Source of the DNA: Erpobdella octoculata
Lineage: Eukaryota; Annelida; Clitellata; Hirudinida; Erpobdellidae
Assembly: GCA_963978895.1 (NCBI GenBank)
Contig: OZ022242.1
Coordinates: 6,910,299 to 6,974,298, forward strand
Direction: 5' to 3'
DNA length: 64,000 bases
The notes under the pieces were generated by a model. That model did no database searches, was not told the origin of the DNA, and saw only the letters and a program-made list of their open reading frames with translations. A program made the translations under genes and the position numbers. This document shows, in pieces, positions 1-12,900 of this stretch; the first letter of the stretch is position 1, and the number at the start of each line of letters is the position of its first letter.

Positions 1-460
1 AGCAAGCGTGAGCGGGAACGGGAAAGCGACCGGAAACGGGAAAGCGACCGGGAACGGGAAAGCGACCGAGAACGGGAAAGCGACCGGGAACGGGAAAGCG
101 ACCGGGAACGGGAAAGCGACCGGGAACGCGGAAAGCGACCGGGAACGCGGAAAGCGACCGGGAACGCGGAAAGCGACTGGAATCGGGAGAGCAAGCTTGG
201 AAGGAAACGCGAGCAAGAGAGAAAATCGATAACAGAACTTCTGAGCGGGAAAGCGACCGGGAGCTGGAAAACGACCGAGAGCGGAAAAACGACCGGGAAC
301 GCTACGAAAACGGGAAAGTGGAGAAGGGAACGGGAGCGAGAGAGACAAACATTAGAAAAACCTCTAAAAACCGGGAAAGTGGAGAAGGGAACGGGAGCGA
401 GAGAGACAAGCATTAGAAAAACCTCTAAAAACCCCGGGCAACGCCGGGTAACCCCGCTAG
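1..460 (+). mobile_element. Helitron 3' portion with GGGAAAGCGACC repeats
   Basis: The left edge is built of degenerate 12-18 bp repeats of the type CGGGAAAGCGACC. They are followed by a GC-rich hairpin (CCCGG/CCGGG stem, loop GCAACG) about 12 bases before a terminal CTAG at 457-460, with T as the next base. A hairpin close to a CTRR end and insertion before T are hallmarks of Helitron 3' ends. The same end recurs at 4885-4888, 24512-24515 and, reversed, 37972-37975. The element runs off the window edge. No Rep/helicase reading frame is present, so this is a non-autonomous copy. Confidence 0.75.
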
Positions 461-499
461 TATATATATATATATATATATGAGTGTGACCTATAATGC

Positions 500-699
500 N
501 NNNNNNNNNNNNNNNNNNNNNNNNNNNNNNNNNNNNNNNNNNNNNNNNNNNNNNNNNNNNNNNNNNNNNNNNNNNNNNNNNNNNNNNNNNNNNNNNNNNN
601 NNNNNNNNNNNNNNNNNNNNNNNNNNNNNNNNNNNNNNNNNNNNNNNNNNNNNNNNNNNNNNNNNNNNNNNNNNNNNNNNNNNNNNNNNNNNNNNNNNN
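500..699. other. assembly gap (200 N)
   Basis: A run of exactly 200 undetermined bases lies just downstream of a (TA)n tract that follows the Helitron end. The round number suggests a scaffold gap of arbitrary size. Confidence 0.99.
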
Positions 700-928
700 T
701 TGAATCTTTGGTACGTAAACTTAATTTGAATTTTGTTACACAATAACCTTTAATATTCGTATATAGGAACTTTAGGCCTGGAATTTTCTTGGCCATAAAA
801 AATAATTTTCTTCAAAATTAAAAAACATCCTTAATTTTTTCTCCTCTTTGAGGTCTACATCCATGCTAAATTATATTAAACTTGGTATAGCAATCTGGAT
901 TTATTTTTAATTTTTCAAAATTTTCCCA

Positions 929-1338
929 TCAATAAAGTCTACCTGCATGCCAAATGTTGTTTAGATTGCTCCTGCGGCTTGAGTGTGCTAAGCCATGGCT
1001 AAGCGAATTGCCCACGCACACACACACACACACATACATATACACACACACAAACACACACACATTACCTTTTACATCTACATAAATACGTAGGTACAAA
1101 CAGGGAGGGATGGGGATATGCATCTCCCCACCAGAGTATCCATTGAAATTTTTTTGGGTATAAATAATACCTGTTTTTTGGAAAATGACCGTAGCTTTTT
1201 TGGGAGGAGAAAGTGTAAGTCTTTAAAAAAATTGGAAAAATACTTACGACTACCCCTCACCGGTCATCAGCATTTTTGATAAGAACGTGTATATTTCGGA
1301 AGTGCATCCTCAACCAGGAATTTCTGGATCCGCCACTG
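929..1338. mobile_element. dispersed repeat, inverted relative of 21930-22345
   Basis: The segment from 'aaagtctacctgcatgcc' to 'acgactacccctcacc' matches 21940-22200 in reverse orientation. Shared pieces include the GCATGCAGGTAGACTT block, the CAGGGAGGGATGGGGA block and the AAAATGACYGTAGCTTTTT block. It ends in GGATCCGCCACTG, a hAT-like terminus, at 1338. A (CA)n microsatellite occupies about 1011-1070. No coding capacity is visible. I did not find a matching left terminus or target duplication. Confidence 0.55.
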
Positions 1339-1568
1339 GGTACAATGGGGATAAATGATTTATTCATATTGCAGGGACAGATACAGAATTAGTGAAAAAG
1401 GATGTTTCAAAATGGAGTGGGTAGACATTTTTTGATAATTTTGTATTAGATTTAAACGTTTTGACATATATTTCTGGTCATGATTTAGTCATTCAATAAC
1501 AGTTTCTGCAAAAACAAATAGCAGAATAGTATAACGAGTTAAATTTGTTGACATTCTTTGGCCTTTGG

Positions 1569-1800
1569 AGCAGCGGCGGATCCAGGAATTTCTTAAAGGA
1601 GCCCAAAAATTCTTTTTATTTTATCAAAATTTTGATTACTGTCGTTATGCAGCCCATTGTATGTATCTAAGTAAAGCTACAATTATACAGATAGGCATAT
1701 ATAGACATATAGTAAATTGTATGTAAAAATTAAATTTTGAAAAAATCAGAGAGAAGAAAATTCTCCTTTTTCTGCGCCCTCAATTTACGTCCCTCCACAA
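1569..1800. mobile_element. possible short DNA-transposon remnant
   Basis: It begins CAGCGGCGGATCCAGG and ends near CAATTTACGTCCCTCC. Both resemble terminal motifs in the repeat at 21550-22345 (CAGGGACGTAAATTGCG and GGGTCCGCCACGG). No target-site duplication was found, so the limits are approximate. Confidence 0.35.
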
Positions 1801-2106
1801 AATAACCATTCAGCAAGTTTTAAATTGGAATCCCCGACCAACTGTGTTCTAACCAAGGCATATACCTATAGGTTATAGCATAGCATTGGCTAAAAAGCGG
1901 AACCAGATGTTTTGTGGTGAAACAATGATATTTAATGTTTGATTGAAAAGTAAAGTTTTGGCTTGGATGTTGAAGGATCTCCAACTTTCCCAATGGACGA
2001 CAACGGTGGTAATCCTAAAGATAATGGAAATAAAACCGAGTATAATTTAAGTGGCTTTATGTTCAAGTGAACTTCAAGACCACTGTTAACAAGAAGTGAC
2101 GATAAG

Positions 2107-2434
2107 CAGGGACGCAACTAGGGGAGCAGGGGGCGCAAGTCCCACCCCCAGACCAAATCGAAGGGTCCTGCAATTTTTCCAAATTTGATGAGTTTTTTTT
2201 TTGTAAGGGGGGTAGGGGTGCTACATTTATTTATAAACTTAATTTTTTTACAATTGCTTTTACTGGTTAGAGACTGAGTTTGACTATCTGCAGTTTGCAG
2301 TCTTTCTTTTCTTTCATTAATAAATTATTAAAGATACCAAAAAAAAGACTTCAGACTAAAGAAAGTCAGAAAAAATGTTCGCCTGCTGCGGGCTTTTTTC
2401 ACACTTGAGCAATTTTCTGCTGGTTGCGCCCCTG
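2107..2434. mobile_element. hAT-type MITE with 8-bp TSD
   Basis: The left end reads CAGGGACGCAACTAG and the right end, reversed, reads CAGGGGCGCAACCAG. They are imperfect terminal inverted repeats starting with the CAG typical of hAT elements. The flanks carry an exact 8-bp target duplication, ACGATAAG, at 2099-2106 and 2435-2442. The 328-bp interior is non-coding. Confidence 0.88.
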
Positions 2435-3080
2435 ACGATAAGGGGAGGATTTCGTGAATAGAAAAGTCTTGAACGCTGTGTGGAAGCTGGTTGAACTAAA
2501 TGAGGTGGATATATGCGATGAAGTTTGGGTCTGCGGTGTCAGGAGAAAACCGCTCGATGCTGATCTAAGCCTCCGCCGTCCCGGTAAGTCTGTGACATGG
2601 ACAAAACACAGGTAGAGAAACTTAGCCGTGTAGAGATTTATGACCGTAATCGATTTTCGAAAGAACCAGCGGGCATTTATGAGAATTTTCTTGGCATCTA
2701 CAGAAAGTGGAACGGCAATACTTCAAATCCTTAACTTGATATATATGTATTTAGGTACTACTCAAAGACTTGAAGTGTTGTTAAGAGACTCATACAGCTC
2801 AGTTGATTTGACTTTAAATTTATTTACTAGTTCTAATTAAAAAGCCATTCAGTTTTACTCCTTTCTTCCGTTATCTCTTTCCCTTTTACGGCCTTGCTTA
2901 ACTTAGTGCCTTTATTTTTAGGACTGTTCACCAAAATCACCGAAGTTCAAAAACAGTGTATACAATAGTTTTGTGCTATGAGACTATAACAAAGTCGAGA
3001 GCAGATGGCAGATGATAATGAAACTAGCTTTCGTACAATTTCCACAACGAAAAAACGCTAGGCCTACTTGCTTGTGTAGT

Positions 3081-3933
3081 ATATAATGCAGTAAACTTAG
3101 AATTAGTTGTTTTTTTTTATCTTTTGAGCGTAAATTTATGTCTTTTATTTGATTGCTCATGTTTCTCTTTTGTTAAAAACTTTAATTTTCATAGTGCTTG
3201 GTTGTGAATTATTTAATTATAAAATTAAATGCAATACAATAACTTAAAAATATTGTAGTTTTACGCAAAGACGTTACACAGTTTTGAAGTCATAATATTG
3301 GCCTTTATCGTAATAACTTTCTAATGGCAACATTAAAGTTGAGTGGCCTGTTTGTTGTTGCCGCTTATGCATAATCGGCTATCGCTGACTAATTGTAGTG
3401 GCTTTTAATAATATCCTTCGTAAAGCTGCTTAGCTGATTCAAGTAAATTTATTTATCTACTATCATATCGATTTAATTTAAACCCGGATCAATTGCTTCC
3501 AAGCAATTGATCCGGGTTCGACTCCCGGCTCACGCACACATATAATGCAGTAAACTTAGAATTAGTTGTTTTTTTTTATCTTTTGAGCGTAAATTTATGT
3601 CTTTTATTTGATTGCTCATGTTTCTCTTTTGTTAAAAACTTTAATTTTCATAGTGCTTGGTTGTGAATTATTTAATTATAAAATTAAATGCAATACAATA
3701 ACTTAAAAATATTGTAGTTTTACGCAAAGACGTTACACAGTTTTGAAGTCATAATATTGGCCTTTATCGTAATAACTTTCTAATGGCAACATTAAAGTTG
3801 AGTGGCCTGTTTGTTGTTGCCGCTTATGCATAATCGGCTATCGCTGACTAATTGTAGTGGCTTTTAATAATATCCTTCGTAAAGCTGCTTAGCTGATTCA
3901 AGTAAATTTATTTATCTACTATCATATCGATTT
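3081..3933. repeat. 394-bp direct repeat pair (459-bp period)
   Basis: Bases 3081-3474 recur at 3540-3933, apparently without differences. The copies are separated by a 65-bp spacer (3475-3539) that contains a tRNA-like hairpin. The arrangement is a recent 459-bp tandem duplication, or two long direct repeats flanking a short insert. No open reading frame is conserved in the unit. Confidence 0.9.
3481..3537 (+). repeat. 18-bp perfect hairpin fused to a tRNA T-arm-like motif
   Basis: Bases 3481-3498 pair perfectly with 3501-3518 around a CC loop. The 3' arm runs into GGGTTCGACTCCCGG, which has the form of a tRNA T-arm and a Pol III B box, followed by CTCACGCA as an acceptor-like 3' end. No A box or 5' half of a tRNA is recognisable. 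It is best read as a folded-back tRNA 3' fragment or SINE relic, not a functional tRNA gene. Confidence 0.6.
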
Positions 3934-3980
3934 TCTGGTTTTTATTCGTGATTTGTGGCTACGGCTACAATACAGCTACT

Positions 3981-5225
3981 GGTAAAGTTCTAGTATAGCG
4001 TCATCGGCCGATTTCGGTGAAAAATGACCGGTTTTTAACGTAAATGATATTTAAAATAAAACTAATGACTAATTACAACATAAATAATTAAAAAAACCAG
4101 AATTTATAGCACTTTAGAACATTTAAAAATTGCTGCCGAAGCTAATGTAGTTCCCGGTGAAGATCTATTTGTCAATAGCGATAGAAGTGAACAGTGGGAA
4201 AAAAGAAAATAAAAATTGAACGAATTTAAAATAAAAATAGAGAATTTAGGAAAAGAAATTAAAAATTTAAATTATGGAAATTAAAACTTTAAAAATAATA
4301 GTTCATTTTAGAAGTACGAGTTGCGTATCTCGCTCCATATCTGAAACAGTTTCTTTAAATGCGACGGTTTTGTCAATATGCCTTAAGACAAATAAAAAAA
4401 CACATTAAGAACAATAAATTAACAGCCAAACAGCAAGAAAAAATAAAATAATATCAAAGTAAAAGTGCTTGGTTGTCTTTATTACGGTTTAGACCATATT
4501 TCTTGGAGAAGAAATTCTGAGTTTTAGAGGTCATGATTGGTACCAGAATCGTGTGGAGAACAAGAGAGAGAACGAGAAAGCGACCAGGAAGAGGAGAGCA
4601 AGCGTGAGCGACAAAGCGATCGAGAGCGGAAAAGTAACCTGGAGCGGGAAAGCGACCGGAAGCGGGAAAGCGACCGGAAGCGGGAAAGCGACCGGAAGCG
4701 GGAAAGCGACTGGAAGCGGGAAAGCGACCGGAAGCGGGAAAGCGACCTGGAGCGGGAAAGCGGCCGGGAGCGGGAAAGTGACCGGGAGCGGGAAAGCGAC
4801 CGGGAGCGTAAGAGTAAGTGTTAAGGGAAACAGGAGTGAGAGAAAAAAATGATAGAAAAACTCCGGGCAAGGCCGGGTACCCCGCTAGTCACGCATAAAT
4901 TTCCGCTCAGCGCTTTGATTTTTTAAAATTTAAAATGCATATTAAATAATTAAACAATTATTTTGAACACTTTAACATTTATTTGTTATTTTAATATTGT
5001 ATTTTTTATTTTATTCCTCTTTACTTTTCATTCCTTGAATTGTATTATTCCGCGTATCAACATTGCCTTTGGATATTTTTGCTTTAAGTCGATTTTTAGT
5101 AAGTTTTTCTGTAAAAAACGTTTTCGTAGTATGTTCTGATAATGTTCTGAGCTTATTATATTAAACAGTTTTTTAAACCGAGTTTTTATAGAAATCGGCC
5201 GATGACGCTATACTAGAACTTTACC
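3981..5225. mobile_element. 1.25-kb TIR transposon with perfect 35-bp TIRs and 8-bp TSD
   Basis: Bases 3981-4015 (starting GGTAAAGTTCTAG) are the exact reverse complement of 5191-5225. The 8-bp duplication CAGCTACT sits immediately outside, at 3973-3980 and 5226-5233. An 8-bp TSD fits hAT, Merlin or P-like superfamilies; the GG start is closer to Merlin than to the usual hAT CAG/TAG. No transposase frame is present, so it is non-autonomous. A Helitron fragment (about 4540-4888) is nested inside. Confidence 0.92.
4540..4888 (+). mobile_element. nested Helitron 3' portion
   Basis: It consists of GCGGGAAAGCGACCGGA repeats, then a short AAAAACTCCGG tract, a CCGGG-type hairpin and terminal CCCCGCTAG ending at 4888, followed by T. 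It is the same family as 1-460. The 5' limit is not clear. It sits inside the TIR element 3981-5225 and so inserted later. Confidence 0.65.
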
Positions 5226-5813
5226 CAGCTACTTAGTTTTCTTCCTTATTCTTTCCTAAACTTTTTTTATATTTTATTATTCTGATCTGATGTAAAATGT
5301 AAAAGAAAACTCATTATCAGAACATATAACATTCAAATCAAATATCATTACAGATGTGTAGTTAACTTTCTGTAAGGAAATACGCATAGACGTCATGACA
5401 AGACACACTGACACTACCCATGTTGAGTTGGTGTTGTTACATATTGCCTACCACCTCATGCGAAGATATTTTAACAACATCAATCGTTTTCATATGGTGC
5501 TATAATATAATGCAATATTTTTCTTGTCATTATTATTTGTTTTAATAAATGCAATGCACTATCGTTGACGTATTTATTTTAATTAACATTTTCATTCTCA
5601 AATTATGACCTCTATAATTTTCAATCAGTAAGATTCACTTTGGGCGTATATTATCATTTTCTCCAAAAACGTGTGTGCAAGTAAATAGCCGATAAATAAT
5701 AAAGCAATTATAGAACATGCGGTTTAATATCTCAACAGCACTTATGACACTGAAACTAACATTTTTATGTTATAATTTTCTAAAATAATTTCAATACATA
5801 AAATGCTGATAGA

Positions 5814-6663
5814 TAAGCATGGAAGTTTGTTGTTCGGTTTTATTCGGGTACGGAAGTAATCGGAAATATTTTTCTTCCGAACGTTCGGTTTTAATCGGGT
5901 TCGAAAATAATTTCATTCCGAACTTTCAAAAACCGTTTCCGAAAGATCGAGGATATTCGGAAATTATACGGAACAGCCGAAAATTACTGAATTACTCTCT
6001 TAATTTTTTAGGCATATTGACGAGACTTGTACAAATTGATTTGTTTTTGAATTATCTATTCAAATATGTAAGTTTTTTTTAAAATACATCAAGTTTGAAT
6101 TTTCTATGTAAAATGCGTGAAGAGTTAGCAACGGTTATTGAGTAGCCTAGCGAGTACCTACATTGTAAATAGAGACATAACCGATTTAATAGCAATAGTT
6201 TTTACCATATAACTCCGTTAATAATTCAGGGATTTAGTTGAAAATAGTACAGATCGTTTTGTATTTTAATTTTTTATTCAAAAATGTTAAAAAAAATAAA
6301 ATGCTTCAACTTTGAATTTTCCATATATAATGCAGGCAAAGTTAGTTACCGTTGCTAACTTCAGCGACGTACACAAAACTATACATATTGACGTGTTTCC
6401 ATTATCGCAAACAGAAGAAAAAGGAAAGATATGATATAATTATAATATTTCATTGATCTAAAATGACGATCAGTGAAATTAATTGTTTAATTTTTTTTAC
6501 GGATATCCGAAAAAAACCGACATTTACGAAAAATAATTCCGAACGTTCGGTTTTTTTCGGGGTCGGAAATAATTTTATTCCGAACTTCCGACAACCGATA
6601 AAAACCGAAAAAAACGACTTTTCGGTTACGTTCGTTAGGGAACGGAAGAAACTTCCATGCTTA
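5814..6663. mobile_element. hAT-like MITE with 8-bp TSD
   Basis: Left terminus TAAGCATGGAAGTTT (5814 onward) and right terminus AACTTCCATGCTTA (to 6663) are inverted. The 8-bp duplication CTGATAGA lies at 5806-5813 and 6664-6671. Sub-terminal blocks rich in CCGAACGTTCGGTTTT occur near both ends in inverted orientation. At 850 bp, no transposase frame is visible. It lies upstream of the first recognised exon of the CIN85/CD2AP homologue. Confidence 0.85.
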
Positions 6664-6961
6664 CTGATAGATACTAACAAAACACAGGTCAATATCGCAA
6701 CAGTTCGACGGTGTTGTTATTTGTGCTATTTAATCCATGTTGTCAAAGAATGTATATATTGGGGGTGTTTTTGTTGAGAGCGGCGGGGGAATCAGACATT
6801 TTCACATTCATTGAAATTATTACCATTTTGGAATGTGTTTACTTGTTAACTTTTTTGTTGTTGACAATGTCAATTATTATTTTATTTGCATTTTCCTGCA
6901 TGTTTTTATGTTTGTGAATGAATTCCAGTGCTTATTGATTAAATTTTTTTCCCAATTAAAG

Positions 6962-9900
6962 TGGAAGCCGTCGTTGAATATGACTACGTCGCTCAAGAGG
7001 AAGATGAGTTGAACCTGAAAGTTGGAGACGTTATAACAAATGTTGTTAAGATGCAAGAAGGATGGTGCGAGGGAATTCTCAACGGAACAAAAGGGATGTT
7101 TCCTGACAATTTTGTTAAGGTTCGATTTCATTTTTTTTTCAGAATCAGATAATTTTTTCTTCACAGAAGTAAATCCAGTCATGAGTTAGGGAGTAATACA
7201 TTTCCCAGCTGGATCTGTTTTAGGGCTACACAGTGTACAGACTCTAAAATAAAAGTAGGTCGAAGGTGTGACAGATTTTTAAGCATGATATTTCCATTGA
7301 GTTTAAATGATGTTACTATCTTGCAAATTACCGGAATTCGATTGCCGCAAAAGTCGCTGTCTTTGATGCACTGTAAAAATGTTTTATAATGAACAAAACA
7401 GAAAAAACTTGCGGGCATAAGATTTGCTTTGACACACACAAGTTTGTTATATAATAATGGGAATGACAAAATTGAAGCTGTTTAACCACAGCCAAAGAAA
7501 TCTAGACTGGACTCGTATGAAAATATGAAGATAACGATAACATATTTAATAAACCTGCCGAATCGTATCTTTTTGAAACACCGCCATCATTACATGTAGA
7601 CATTGTTCAGCTCTGGAGGGAGAATGTCAAGAGCTTACCAATACTGGTTATTTCAGCACGTAAATATCTGCGCATGCCAGTGACATCTGTGCCTTCCTTG
7701 AATGTGTGTCCTTGACTGCTGGGTCATACCTATAAATGAACTATTCTGAAATCTTTATACAGTAGGAAATCGCTTATACGACCCCGTTGTGTGACTTTAG
7801 TGCTTATACGACCTAAAAATTATGCACGAATTAAAACTCCCCATCTCTTCTATACTAATTTGTTTCTCTTATGCGACTTAGTCTGTAGCGCGACCAACAA
7901 TCTTGTTCTTGTGGCATTATTTGCATAAATATTAAATAACTCTATTATGCGTCCTGCAGTAGATTAAAGCTCACGAAATTGTATTTATATGGAATAAAAG
8001 CCAGTGGTGTTATGTTAATTTTCTTGTTCCTTTGAACTGTCTACTCTTCACTTGATGAGTGATTGATTTCTTTTCTACTGGATTTTCTTACTAGTAGCAT
8101 TGAAATAGTTTTACACTTTTAATTGTAATTTCATGCATCATTAAACAACATTTAACTGCACAATTTATTAGCTGCAAAATAGGAGTAGTTTTAGTTAAAA
8201 AAAGCTGGGAAGAGTTGTTATATGTCAGTTTGTCTTAGAAATTTAGTATTACTATAGGATTCTTGCCTCTAATGATCACATTTTGTTTCTTCAATTAAAG
8301 AGGGATACTGTGAAGCGCTTACTACTACTGGCACATTTTATCTTCTGATACTTGGGAGTTGGATTGGTTTAACATGTACTTGTGATCCTCATGTATTAAA
8401 CTTCTTCGCGATTGTTGTTTGTTATATTCCACCAAGCGTGATCTGCTGGGTTGTTCTGTTTGCAGTAGTCGATTCTTGAATAGGTTGAAATGGAATTGAA
8501 TGATGATGAACTTTTAGTGGTTCCACCTATGGAATGTAATCTATGTAGGAGTAGACTGCAAGAAATGAAAGTGAATTTGAGTTATTTTACTCAGTGTCAC
8601 TCTCTAGCTTACACATGTTCTTACTTATTTCGATGAGCTTGAAACTTAACTATTTTAGAAAATGTGCCTTAGCACTTTTCATCGTCATCAATTCATGGGA
8701 TCCCAAACGTTTACATTTCATTGTCGTCACCATTAAAGTGTGCTATCATTTTTAAAAGTTATAAGTTAAAGAAAAATGTTTGTATTCCAGGAAGTTAAAA
8801 AACCAGAAAGGCCTCACGAGCAGCCACAGAAACGAACTCTTCCTACTGGAATGAATGACATTCGAAGCAAACTCGCCAGTGTCATCACGCATCCTCCTCA
8901 GTTGCCGGGTTGGAAAATACGTTCATTTTAGATTGAAGCTGAAACAAAAAAGTTTAATGTTTTTTATTTTAATTTTAACAATGTGTTTTAAGCTATAAAG
9001 AAAGTAACCAAAAAAGCAAAAGTGCTCTATCCATACGCTCCCCTAAATAGCGACGAACTTCCATTAGAAGTCGGTCAAATCGTTGAAGTACTAAAGCAGG
9101 TATGTCCCCATTCATAAATACTTGAAGATTCTTTTTTTTTTTAAATAATAATGGACTTTAAGGAATATTAATAAAATAATCTCTTATGTTTTTCGTTCAG
9201 GAGGAACCCGGTTGGTGGGAAGGTAATTTGAACGGACAAATCGGAATGTTTCCTTCGAATTTCGTTGAGATCATTGAAGGTGAGTAGTAGCGTTATAAAT
9301 AAACTGTCATATTTTTGTGTGATACGCTTTTATGTTGTAATCAATCGATGCTTTGTTTTCCATTGTCGGTGTATGAATTGGGGGGGTGGGGGCATGGACA
9401 TGACATGCTTATTATTGTGAATAGATTGGGTTTTTACGAGTGATTTATTGTTGCTATTTTTAGATCCAAGGCTGCAGAACTTTTTTCAGTGTTCGAGTGC
9501 TGATTGTAAGATTAGATTTAATAAGTATAACTAGTAATGTTTTAAGTTAGAGATAAATGGGCATAACCAGTAATGTTTTACGTTAGAGATAAATAAGTAT
9601 AACCAGTAATGTTCTATATTAGAAATAAATAACTGTAACCGGTGATGTTCTAAGTTAGAGATAAATGGGTATAACCAGTAATGTTCTAAGTTTAAAAATA
9701 AATTATTCAATTGTCCACCAGCGCATATTTATGATGGATTTCTTCTTACTGATTTATTTTTTTTCTTCAAATATTGACATTTCCCATTGGACATCATGTT
9801 TGACTTCAGATATCTTCTCAGACATTCTTTACATAGTATTATGTTAAATTAATAGTAATATGTTCAGTTCATTGTTCACACAGTGTTTAAAATGTAATTA

Positions 9901-12900
9901 AGCAATTAAGATCGGAAACGTAGGTCTACAAGTTAGTGGTTCAAGTTCTATGACAGTTCTGGTTGCAGTAGGGCTGTTAGTTTTGAATAAATAAGTTGTC
10001 ATTGGGTAATACATTTGAATATCTTGTTTTGTTTGCTGTCTTAATTAAGTTATCGCTTAATTATGATAAACTTTTAAAAGTTTTATAATAATACGGCTGC
10101 ACTTTATAACTTTCCATGAGGTATTTTAGCGATTTTGCATTCTATTGAAAAATATTCAAGTAGAGGAAGTTTTTATACTTTTAAGGGATCTTCAGAGATT
10201 TTAAGTGTTTCAGTTGATGTTGACTGTGAAAAACATTTAATAGCAGAAAATGATGATATCTTGTGCCTACAAATAGTAACAGACGATAATGTTATCTTGT
10301 ACCTACCACTAGTAACAGATGATAATGGTATCCTGTACCAATAGTAACTTGTAAATGAAATAAAATGCAAAATGGAAAAGATAAATTATATAGAAGAGAT
10401 GAGAAGTAAATAGAAAAGTGAGACAAGCAATGATCATCTCTATATACTTGTCTACTTGAAAAGTATAAAAATTTGTGGTGGTTAAATTGATGACTGAAGT
10501 GATTGTTATATACATGACTTTTGTTTATTTCCTTAATTATTTATTATTTAACTTTTTTATAATAAATCTTTTATGTGCAATTCTATTTCTATGACTGCCA
10601 TGAATTCTCAATATTCTATGTTTCATCAATATTTTTAAAATTATTGTTTGTAACATTATCTATAGCTTTTTGCTGATCTAAAACATTTTTGTCAAATCTT
10701 TTTCAAACAGATTGTAACTATTTATTAATCACTTTAGATCCACCAGTTACTGAAGCTCCAGAAATCAAAGGCAGAAAAGTTATAGGTGTCGGCTTCGGTC
10801 CTAACATACTCGCCAATTACTCCAAACCGTTGAAAATCGGAAATCCGCCGAGAGTTCCTCAGGTATCAATCAATGATTAACATTTCTGATTAATTTTGTT
10901 TTTATTTATTTTAATGCATAAATGATAATAATTATTTAAGACAAAGAAACCTGTTCCGTCTCCTGCCTCTGGTGATAAGGAAGAAAAACCTGGTAACTTT
11001 GTTGTTTTAAATAAAAAAAATTATCTACCGTATTTTTTCGCATATAGCGCGCGTACGCAGATAACGCGCCCCCGCAGATAACGCGCGTTTGTATAAAAGT
11101 TTGGTATACCACGCACACGAATATAACGCGCATATGTATGTAAATTCTGGTATAACGCACACGCATATAACGCGCTAAAGGGTCCATGCTATGTAAAACC
11201 GCATATAACGCGCACACGCATATAACTCGCCTTAGGAGAGCGCAGTATGTAAAAACGCATATAACGCGAAAAAATACGGTAATTGTAGCTGAAGCTTTTT
11301 TATTGATGTAAAAACTAAAATGATTGATATAAACTGTAAATAAAGAAATAATTTAAAAGAAGAATTATATTTAAATAAATTCAAAATGAATTGAAATTAC
11401 AATTTGTACAATAATTACTTCCGAATAAAAGTCTTCTCCATTTCAGATTTAGACGATTCGAATCTGATTTTAAATATTGCCGAGATGTTTAATTTCCTAT
11501 TTTCATTAATTATTTCACAAGTACATATGTGTCAAAATTAAGTACATTTAAAGCCGGAGATGTTTTAGGAGGCAATCTTAAATGCAAAATTCAATTATAG
11601 CATTACCTTAAATGAAGTGTTTTTAAAAATAAAGAATATTATTAAAAAACTGATGTTATTATTTATATTTGTTGACTAAAACTTTAGTAAAAGTTTTACC
11701 TAAATAAAAATAAATTAATTTCTAATGTTGAAATATTACTGCTTTGCAGTTTTATATCATAACCGTAGTCTACACGAGATGAACGTTAACATAATTATTG
11801 ATCGCTTACGTTGTGTTCTATCTAGTGCTGAAGGCGAAAGTCTTATACCAATACAAGGCGGAAAATTCCGACGAATTGAACTTGAACGTCGGTGACCTGA
11901 TATCGATTCTCGATCAAAACCTGGAAGACGTCGGGTGGTGGAAGGGAGAACTCAACGGAAAAATTGGGGTTTTCCCCGATAATTTTGTGGAACTTATTTC
12001 TTCTGATGAAGTACAGTGTGCAAGTTCTTTATTTCTTCTTCATTCTTTAATGTTTTTGACGTCTGTTTTTTGCTTCTCAGAAACCTCAAAAACATCCGAT
12101 CGAACTTCCTCCGAAAGCAGCTCCCCATTCCGCCGTGCCTTTAAGCAAACCGAAAATCGAAGAAGCCAAAGATATAAAAGGTATTATTTGTTTTTTAGAT
12201 GTATTTCAATTGTTTCAATGATTTTTATGATATTTAAATTAAATTATTTTATATGACATAAAATTGCGTTTAACAATAGTTTTGATATTTATTTAGTTAC
12301 AGTTAAAACCTTTCAACCTGTCGAAACAAACGAACCTGATAACAAGACGGGTTAATATTTCAACAAGATTATATTGCTCTACATTATTTCAATGTTATTG
12401 TTTTTTATTTCAACAAGATTACTCTAGATTATTTCAATGTTATTGTTTTTTTATCACGTTCTTATGCTGTTTTCAGATGCTGCGAAGCCTTTTGTGAAGG
12501 TTGATCCTGCTAAAGGATTACCCAGGAAGCCTACAATGGTATGGAAAGATTTCTGTTTCATCTGAATCTTCACAAATGTTTACCATTTATGTATTCTTGC
12601 ATTAAAAAAATATATTTCTGTGTGGTTTTTAAGGACAGAGAGGAAAAGCCAGTAAAACCTGCTCCCATTCAAAAGAAAGAACCACCTAAGCCTCAATTGA
12701 AAGATTCCGCAAATAAAGGTTTGCAAAAAATTTGATTGCTTACAATCAAGATACATTAACAGAAATTGGCTTTTAATTGCAATATTTTAATTATCGACTG
12801 CTCGAAATTAAGAAACATTTACATTTAATTGGATTTTAATTATATTTAATAAAATGTGATTTTTTCTTATAGAATTGAACAACCTGCCTGCTCCCTCGCC

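Noticed and set aside
2520..2590. First exon of the SH3 adaptor (strong donor CCG|GTAAGT at 2585)
   Set aside because: The required exon end is ATGG in the right phase, and this site does not provide it. It could be a 5' UTR exon, but nothing supports that.
3481..3537. Functional tRNA gene
   Set aside because: Only a T-arm and acceptor-like 3' end are present. The 5' half is replaced by an inverted copy, and there is no anticodon arm or A box.
4454..4870. R/E/S/K-rich and A/P-rich open frames in the GGGAAAGCGACC repeats (also at 8-232, 24294-24506, 38273-38551)
   Set aside because: They arise from short-period Helitron repeats without stops. Composition is low complexity and the frame is not maintained between copies.
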